A stretch of DNA of 11,912 bases, from NCBI GenBank assembly GCA_024762705.1, contig JANTGW010000014.1, positions 1 through 11,912 on the forward strand, in the 5' to 3' direction. The DNA comes from Sulfurimonas sp. Its GTDB lineage: Bacteria > Campylobacterota > Campylobacteria > Campylobacterales > Sulfurimonadaceae. Below, one piece after another: positions 7,717 through 11,912 of this stretch. The first letter of the stretch is position 1. Every line of letters begins with the position of its first letter. The notes under the pieces are model-generated. The model was given only the letters and a program-made list of their open reading frames with translations. It did no database searches and had not been told where the DNA came from. A program made the translations under genes and the position numbers.

Positions 7717-8568
7717 TTATTCTACAAAATTGTCTACAAGTCCGTGAAGAGCCTCAAAAAGTTCTTGTGTATTTTTACTGGTTTCACTTTCCAGTTTGGG
7801 ACGCAAGGAAGGTTCCGTAACAGTATATGTTTTGAGGTTGCTATGTACGTTGTCGTGGATTTTTTTAAGTGTTGTAAAAAGCCTGTCTTTTGCAAATGGT
7901 TCATTTTTATAACTTTCTAAAGTCTTTCCAAATGCACAGCAACAACTGTCGGCCACTTCTATGTCTTTAATGCCTCTTTTTACCTGTGACTCTATATTAC
8001 TTTTAAAAGCGACATGGTCTGCTTTATATTTAGTAAGATTCATATTTAGTAAAGTAGAATTTAAAATTTGCTTGTGTGTATTTAAACGATTTACAAATGA
8101 TTCATATGTCAAGTTGCGATCTTCTAAAAAAGAATTTAAAAACTGCAATGATTCATCTATACTGTGTCCGCGTTCATAGTCATTGACTTTACTGTAAACT
8201 TTTTCTACTTGACTGATTGCAAAGCGCGAAGGTTTTGTTCGATAGGAAGTAATATAGGCGATTTCATTGTTCTTTATTACCGGAAACATAAACGCCTTAA
8301 CCCAGTAAAAACTTTCCTTATTACTTGTAAGATTTTTAACATATGCTACAATAGGTTCTTTATTTAAGAGTTTTTGCCATACCAGCTTAAAGACCGCTTT
8401 TGGCATGTCCGGATGTCGAACAATGTTATGAGGTTTTCCATAAAGCTCTTCTACCGAATACTCCGCCATGTTCGCAAAACCAAAATTTGTATATGTAATA
8501 ACCCCATTTTTATCTGTTGTACTTACTAGAAAATCTTCATCGTCTAATATTTTTTCTTTTTCTAACAT
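7717..8568 (-). CDS. Aer-like PAS plus CZB zinc-binding sensor without a signalling domain
   Basis: A 283-residue soluble sensor. Residues about 10-115 form a PAS domain closely like that of Aer: the NIVRHPDMP signature (48-56), W64, and YWVKAF (88-93). Aer PAS domains bind FAD and sense redox state, so a flavin is plausible. Residues about 180-245 match the chemoreceptor zinc-binding (CZB) pattern: H185-x-x-F188, 22 residues, C211-A-F-G, 21 residues after T216, then H238-x-x-x-H242. H185, C211, H238 and H242 are the expected zinc ligands. C209-C210-C211 is an unusual cysteine triplet. There is no MCP signalling domain, no HAMP and no membrane span. It sits between cheA and the soluble receptor gene (15-nt gap), so it probably signals by protein contact, like the Campylobacter CetB/CetA pair. 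The ATG follows a near-perfect AGGAGG. Confidence 0.88.
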   Translation of the reverse strand: MLEKEKILDDEDFLVSTTDKNGVITYTNFGFANMAEYSVEELYGKPHNIVRHPDMPKAVFKLVWQKLLNKEPIVAYVKNLTSNKESFYWVKAFMFPVIKNNEIAYITSYRTKPSRFAISQVEKVYSKVNDYERGHSIDESLQFLNSFLEDRNLTYESFVNRLNTHKQILNSTLLNMNLTKYKADHVAFKSNIESQVKRGIKDIEVADSCCCAFGKTLESYKNEPFAKDRLFTTLKKIHDNVHSNLKTYTVTEPSLRPKLESETSKNTQELFEALHGLVDNFVE

Positions 8569-8574
8569 TTACTT

Positions 8575-8580
8575 CCTCCT
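8575..8580 (-). promoter_or_regulatory. Strong ribosome binding site of the PAS-CZB gene
   Basis: AGGAGG on the minus strand, 6 nt before the ATG at 8568 and 2 nt inside the 14-nt gap after the cheA stop. It is the closest match to the Shine-Dalgarno consensus in the cluster, suggesting the sensor is made at higher levels than its neighbours. Confidence 0.75.
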
Positions 8581-8582
8581 TT

Positions 8583-10664
8583 TTAGTTGATTTCTCTAAT
8601 TTTATGTTCCATAAGTTTTGGAATGTCAAATATAAGGGCTATTTCCCCACTTCCTAAGATGGTCCCACCGCTTATACCCGGAACCTTACTAAAAACTTCA
8701 CCTAAAGGCTTGATAACAGTTTGAAATTCACCGAAGAGTTCATCTACGACTATCCCCATTGTATACTCACCATACCGAACAACCACAACATTCTCTCGTT
8801 GTGTATGTGAAGCTGTTTCACTAAAATATTCCCTGATATCTAAAAGCGGTAACATGAAATCTCTTAGATTGATGAATCCGTTTCCATTCATCTGCTCTTT
8901 GTAATGCGTGTCGAGCTCTATACACTCTTGTATCATCTCAAGAGGGATTATATATTTTGTATCACCACTTTGTACCAAAAATCCGTCAATGATGGCCAAT
9001 GTAAGTGGAAGTCTGATCGTAAAAGTACTGCCTTCTCCCTCTTTTGAGTTGATTTCAACAGTACCTCGCAGGCTTTCAATATTTCTCTTTACAACGTCCA
9101 TGCCGACACCACGTCCGGATATGTCAGAGACTTCCTCAGCGGTAGAGAGTCCCGCTTCAAAAATGAGATTATATATCTCTTTGTCGGTAAGATTATTCTC
9201 TTGAGAAACAAGTCCGTTTTTAATCGCCTTTTGCAATATTTTGTCTTTTGGCAGACCTCTGCCGTCATCTTTGATCTCTATGACTATAGTACCTGCATCC
9301 GGATAGGTTGTAAGTGTCACTTTACCACTTCTAGGTTTTCCGAGTTTCTCTCTCTCCTCTGGCATTTCTATACCATGGTCTATAGAGTTTCTCAGCATAT
9401 GCATCAGTGGATCAGAGATCTTTTCAACTACCATTTTATCAAGTTCCGTTTCACCTCCAATAATATCAAAGTCAATTTCTTTGTTTACCTTTTTAGCAAC
9501 ATCATGAACGATTCTTTTAAATTTGTTAAAACTGTCACCGACTTGAACCATACGGATATTCATAACACCGGTACGAATCTCTTCTAACATATCACTCAAT
9601 ACTGTTGCTGATTCACTGAGCTCATTGTCTTCGAGTTCATCTGCCCGCTGGGTAACTTTTGCATTTGCAATGACCATTTCTGAGATCTGATTTATTAATT
9701 GGTCTATTTTAGAAGAGTCTACACGAAGGGAAAAGTGTTTCTTTTCTTCTTGTGTAGGTTTTTTTATTACTTTTGGAGGAATCTCCTCTGAAGGTTTTTC
9801 TTGTGTATTTTCCTGTTTTGGTTCTTCAAAGACGGATGCATCATAAAAGTCATGTTTTAAGAGCTCTTCTTGTAGACTTGTTTTATCATGAGACTCAGCA
9901 ATAAGCTTTTTTAAGGATTCTGTATCGTCAGCTTTAAATATAAAGAGTTCAATGTCGTCTAAAACAAATTCAAAAATCTCTTCAATATCTTCATACTCTA
10001 CATCAGTAAGAAAGAGAATCTCATACCCAATATATGCCTGAGTGGGAACAATATCTTCTAAAGAAGGAATGTTGGAAATGATCGGAAATATTTTCTTTAT
10101 CTTTCCAAGCTCATTGAAAAAACTTAGAATATTGATGATATCCATACCGGTTGTGAAAAAGTTTGGTTTTAATCGTAAAGAGATATGCCAGAGGGATTCA
10201 TCTTCCATATCTTCAATTGCTTCATCTAGTCTTTCTTCATCAGTTATAAGGTCTTTTTGTATATTACCTTGTGCTTGGTTGTTCGGCATATGCATACTCA
10301 GCATCTCTAAAAGCTGCTCATTTGTCAACTGTGTGAATTCATCTATATCTTCTTCTTTTATAGCGAGGTCTATAAGATGCTGAGTATGATCTTTTACCTT
10401 TAAAAAGAGGTCTATCATCTCTGGAGTAAGTGCGACTTTTTTGTCACGCACTTCACTTAGAAGGCTTTCAGCGACATGTGCAAAGTTGACTATAGCATCA
10501 AATCCGAACATGCCTGCAGTCCCTTTTATGGTATGCATAGCACGGAAAAGCGCGCCTATGTTTTCTTCATCAACTCCGTTTTCCTGCATAGCAATAAGTG
10601 CATTTTCCATAAAGGTAAGCTGTTCATCTGCATCTTCACAAAAAAGTTCTAATTCTTCATTCAT
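8583..10664 (-). CDS. cheA: CheA, chemotaxis histidine kinase without a receiver domain
   Basis: Receptor-controlled histidine kinase that autophosphorylates and passes phosphate to CheY, CheB and CheV. The 693 residues run as follows. The HPt domain has H44 in RAMHTIKGTAGMFGF. A P2-like domain lies at about 157-245 (WHISLRLKPNFF). A Lys/Glu/Pro-rich linker covers about 280-308, and the dimerisation helices about 310-375. The ATPase domain carries the N box (HMLRNSIDHG, 422-431), the G1 box (DDGRG, 466-470) and GRGVGMDVV (517-525). A CheW-like regulatory domain spans about 555-690. The protein ends there, whereas Helicobacter and Campylobacter CheA add a C-terminal receiver. The ATG overlaps the STAS-gene stop (TGATG), with GGAG 8 nt upstream, so the two are probably translated in a coupled way. 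Confidence 0.98.
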   Translation of the reverse strand: MNEELELFCEDADEQLTFMENALIAMQENGVDEENIGALFRAMHTIKGTAGMFGFDAIVNFAHVAESLLSEVRDKKVALTPEMIDLFLKVKDHTQHLIDLAIKEEDIDEFTQLTNEQLLEMLSMHMPNNQAQGNIQKDLITDEERLDEAIEDMEDESLWHISLRLKPNFFTTGMDIINILSFFNELGKIKKIFPIISNIPSLEDIVPTQAYIGYEILFLTDVEYEDIEEIFEFVLDDIELFIFKADDTESLKKLIAESHDKTSLQEELLKHDFYDASVFEEPKQENTQEKPSEEIPPKVIKKPTQEEKKHFSLRVDSSKIDQLINQISEMVIANAKVTQRADELEDNELSESATVLSDMLEEIRTGVMNIRMVQVGDSFNKFKRIVHDVAKKVNKEIDFDIIGGETELDKMVVEKISDPLMHMLRNSIDHGIEMPEEREKLGKPRSGKVTLTTYPDAGTIVIEIKDDGRGLPKDKILQKAIKNGLVSQENNLTDKEIYNLIFEAGLSTAEEVSDISGRGVGMDVVKRNIESLRGTVEINSKEGEGSTFTIRLPLTLAIIDGFLVQSGDTKYIIPLEMIQECIELDTHYKEQMNGNGFINLRDFMLPLLDIREYFSETASHTQRENVVVVRYGEYTMGIVVDELFGEFQTVIKPLGEVFSKVPGISGGTILGSGEIALIFDIPKLMEHKIREIN

Positions 10665-10924
10665 CAGTTCTGCTCCAGTAGAAACTCACAAGCAGAATCT
10701 TTAAATATCTGTGAAAGTTCTTCATTTACATTTTGCAGTAGAAATCGTTTGGAATTATTGTTTGCGCTCTTTTGTGCAGAGATAAAAAGCTGGATAACAC
10801 TCATATCTATTTTGTTGACATTTTGCATGTCTAAAACAAGTTCATCTTTAGCAGAAGCTTCGAGTAATGACTTATGAAGTGACTCGACATTATAAATATT
10901 TAACTCATCTTCATCAAATTTCAT
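10664..10924 (-). CDS. Single-domain STAS protein coupled to cheA
   Basis: An 86-residue protein made only of a STAS domain, the fold of SpoIIAA/RsbV anti-sigma-factor antagonists and related switch proteins. The core is ELVLDMQNVNKIDMS (28-42), with S42 after D40 at the position where SpoIIAA-type proteins are phosphorylated, followed by the helix VIQLFISAQKSA. No serine kinase (RsbW/SpoIIAB type) or phosphatase is in the window, so its partner is unknown. The gene starts 9 nt after cheY, with only a weak GAG as ribosome binding site, and its TGA overlaps the cheA ATG. STAS proteins occur in several bacterial chemosensory clusters, but no general function is established. It could modulate CheA, a receptor or an output enzyme. 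Confidence 0.85.
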   Translation of the reverse strand: MKFDEDELNIYNVESLHKSLLEASAKDELVLDMQNVNKIDMSVIQLFISAQKSANNNSKRFLLQNVNEELSQIFKDSACEFLLEQN

Positions 10925-10933
10925 GAATCATAC

Positions 10934-11296
10934 TCAGGCTATCAATTTTTTTACAGCCATAAAAAATTTCTTTTTATTAAATGGCTTGAGCATCCAGGCT
11001 TTTACGCCTAAAGCTTGTCCTTTTGCTTTTAAATCAGGGTTTGATTCAGTGGTAAGCATAACAATAGGAATGTATTTGGTAGCCTCATCGTTCTTTATAT
11101 GTTCGACCATCTCCAAACCGCCCATGATGGGCATATTGACATCACTGAAAATCAGATCAAACTTTTCTTCGGCGAGTTTATCCAGACCTTCTTGCCCGTT
11201 TTCAGCCACTACAGCTTCATGGCCTGCCTCTTGTGTTGCACTTGAAGCAACAGAACGAATTAAGCTCGAATCATCCACTATCAGTATCTTGCCCAT
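10934..11296 (-). CDS. cheY: CheY, single-domain chemotaxis response regulator
   Basis: A 120-residue stand-alone receiver, the probable phosphorylated output of this CheA. All active-site residues are visible: D8/D9 (IVDDSS), phospho-acceptor D52 (SDVNMP), T82 and K104 (LKPF). The switch aromatic that is Tyr106 in E. coli CheY is W101 here, common in CheY-like proteins outside the enteric type. The target could be the flagellar switch or a different output, and the sequence does not decide. It is the first gene of the cluster. AGGAAG lies 5 nt before the ATG at 11296, and the upstream region is divergent. Confidence 0.95.
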   Translation of the reverse strand: MGKILIVDDSSLIRSVASSATQEAGHEAVVAENGQEGLDKLAEEKFDLIFSDVNMPIMGGLEMVEHIKNDEATKYIPIVMLTTESNPDLKAKGQALGVKAWMLKPFNKKKFFMAVKKLIA

Positions 11297-11297
11297 C

Positions 11298-11336
11298 GAA
11301 TCTTCCTATGTTATAAAATTGTCTTATGGAAGATTC
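11298..11336. repeat. Perfect 9-bp inverted repeat spanning the cheY promoter and ribosome binding site
   Basis: GAATCTTCC at 11298-11306 and GGAAGATTC at 11328-11336 are exact reverse complements separated by 21 bp, with centres 30 bp apart (about three helical turns). The left arm overlaps the cheY Shine-Dalgarno sequence, and the right arm overlaps the best -10 candidate. It could be an operator for a dimeric regulator or, if transcribed whole, a hairpin hiding the ribosome binding site. Confidence 0.6.
11302..11307 (-). promoter_or_regulatory. Ribosome binding site of cheY
   Basis: AGGAAG on the minus strand, 5 nt before the ATG at 11296. It lies almost entirely within one arm of the inverted repeat, so pairing with the other arm would block it. 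Confidence 0.6.
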
Positions 11337-11361
11337 TAACTGTTTAAAACTTAAATTAAAA
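11333..11361 (-). promoter_or_regulatory. Probable sigma-70-type promoter of the che operon
   Basis: On the minus strand, TAGAAT (11333-11338) is a good -10, 36 nt before the cheY ATG. A weak TTTTAA lies 17 bp upstream within a T-rich tract, the usual look of epsilonproteobacterial housekeeping promoters. The implied 5' leader is about 28 nt. A second -10-like TATAAC near 11308-11313 lies too close to the ribosome binding site to leave a leader. I saw no convincing sigma-54 or sigma-28 flagellar promoter. Confidence 0.4.
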
Positions 11362-11390
11362 TAATGTAAAGAGAAATTTATCACTAAGCT

Positions 11391-11419
11391 TTGATATTTG
11401 GTATATATTTTGCTTAATA
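11391..11419 (+). promoter_or_regulatory. Probable promoter of the plus-strand gene
   Basis: TTGATA (11391-11396) and TTAATA (11414-11419) are separated by exactly 17 bp and lie 19 nt before the ATG at 11439. An alternative -10, TATATT, sits in the spacer. With the minus-strand cheY promoter this makes a compact divergent promoter region. Confidence 0.4.
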
Positions 11420-11438
11420 AATGAAAAAAGGTGTATAG

Positions 11439-11912
11439 ATGCAGATTTTACTCGGGGCGCATGAAACTATTGTTAGAGTTAACTCACACTCAATGAAGAT
11501 TGACTATATACAGCATTATATACACAAATATTTTAATGACGCTGTAGCGAGTGAAAAATCTTTATACATACCTGCTTCGAACAAAAGCAACCATTATCGT
11601 ACTTTTTTACTTAAATGGCTTTATGCACTTTATGCAAAAAAAAGCAGAAATGATTTTTTTGAATTGAGAGAAACCTTGTTGAGAAGAGAATGTAAAGCCA
11701 TCAAGATAACGTTTGCTCATATTCATAGTAGTGTAAGGCACAAGATTTTATGGAATATATCTGATGTAGAAAATCTAACATTGAAAGTTGAACCGTACAA
11801 TCCAGATATACTGAATGACATTGAAGCCTACTTTAAAACATCTTTACATGTAAAGCAGAATCAATATACTTTATATATAGATTCATTAGAGCAAAAGCAG
11901 CGGCTGAAAAGA
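11439..11912 (+). CDS. Protein of unknown function, C-terminus cut off
   Basis: An open frame of 158 codons from the ATG at 11439 to the right edge without a stop. The codon just before the ATG is an in-frame TAG, so this is the earliest possible ATG, and AAAAAAGG lies 7 nt upstream as a good ribosome binding site. The visible part is basic and rich in Lys, Tyr and His, with no signal peptide and no clear membrane segment. Notable pieces are LLGAHETIVRVN near the N-terminus, FLLKWLYALYAKKSRNDFF around 60-80, and FAHIHSSVRHKILW around 98-111. I do not recognise the family. It is transcribed away from the che operon and need not be related to it. Confidence 0.7.
   Translation, partial: MQILLGAHETIVRVNSHSMKIDYIQHYIHKYFNDAVASEKSLYIPASNKSNHYRTFLLKWLYALYAKKSRNDFFELRETLLRRECKAIKITFAHIHSSVRHKILWNISDVENLTLKVEPYNPDILNDIEAYFKTSLHVKQNQYTLYIDSLEQKQRLKR

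Noticed and set aside
11421..11438. A five-codon plus-strand ORF (ATG to TAG) ending immediately before the ATG at 11439
   Set aside because: Its interior is the AAAAAAGG ribosome binding site of the downstream gene and it has none of its own. Nothing suggests a leader peptide.

Overview
This AT-rich window carries a chemosensory gene cluster whose protein sequences and base composition suggest a Campylobacterota (epsilonproteobacterial) species, most likely of the Sulfurimonas/Sulfuricurvum type. That placement is inferred from protein style, not from a marker gene.

Layout. Nearly everything lies on the minus strand and reads from right to left. The series is cheY (11296-10934), a small STAS-domain gene (10924-10664), cheA (10664-8583), a PAS+CZB sensor (8568-7717), a soluble chemoreceptor with many HAMP-like units (7701-5713), cheW (5704-5204), cheV (5192-4251), cheR (4249-3446), a degenerate-receiver protein of unknown function (3348-2446) and cheB (2446-1382). 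Junctions are tight (1-nt overlaps to 15-nt gaps) except for 97 nt before the degenerate-receiver gene, so this is probably one operon with a possible internal promoter. After 77 nt comes a left-truncated gene for a thioredoxin-like DUF255 (YyaL/SPATA20-type) protein. On the right, a 142-nt divergent intergenic region separates cheY from an unrecognised plus-strand gene that runs off the window. No stretch over 300 nt lacks a gene. I saw no tRNA, rRNA, CRISPR array, insertion sequence or convincing terminator.

How it fits together. The genes give a complete excitation and adaptation pathway: cytoplasmic receptor, two couplers (CheW, CheV), kinase (CheA), CheY output, and CheR/CheB methylation. 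Unlike the CheAY of Helicobacter and Campylobacter, this CheA has no C-terminal receiver, and CheB keeps its receiver. This suggests an alternative or accessory chemosensory system.

The unusual parts are four. First, a receptor with no membrane or ligand-binding domain, made of about eight HAMP-like units. Second, the adjacent Aer-like PAS protein, which ends in a CZB zinc-binding domain with three consecutive cysteines and has no signalling domain, so it may feed redox, oxidant or zinc information into that receptor. Third, a STAS protein translationally coupled to CheA. Fourth, a pseudo-receiver/helical protein coupled to CheB. A perfect 9-bp inverted repeat frames the probable cheY promoter and ribosome binding site.
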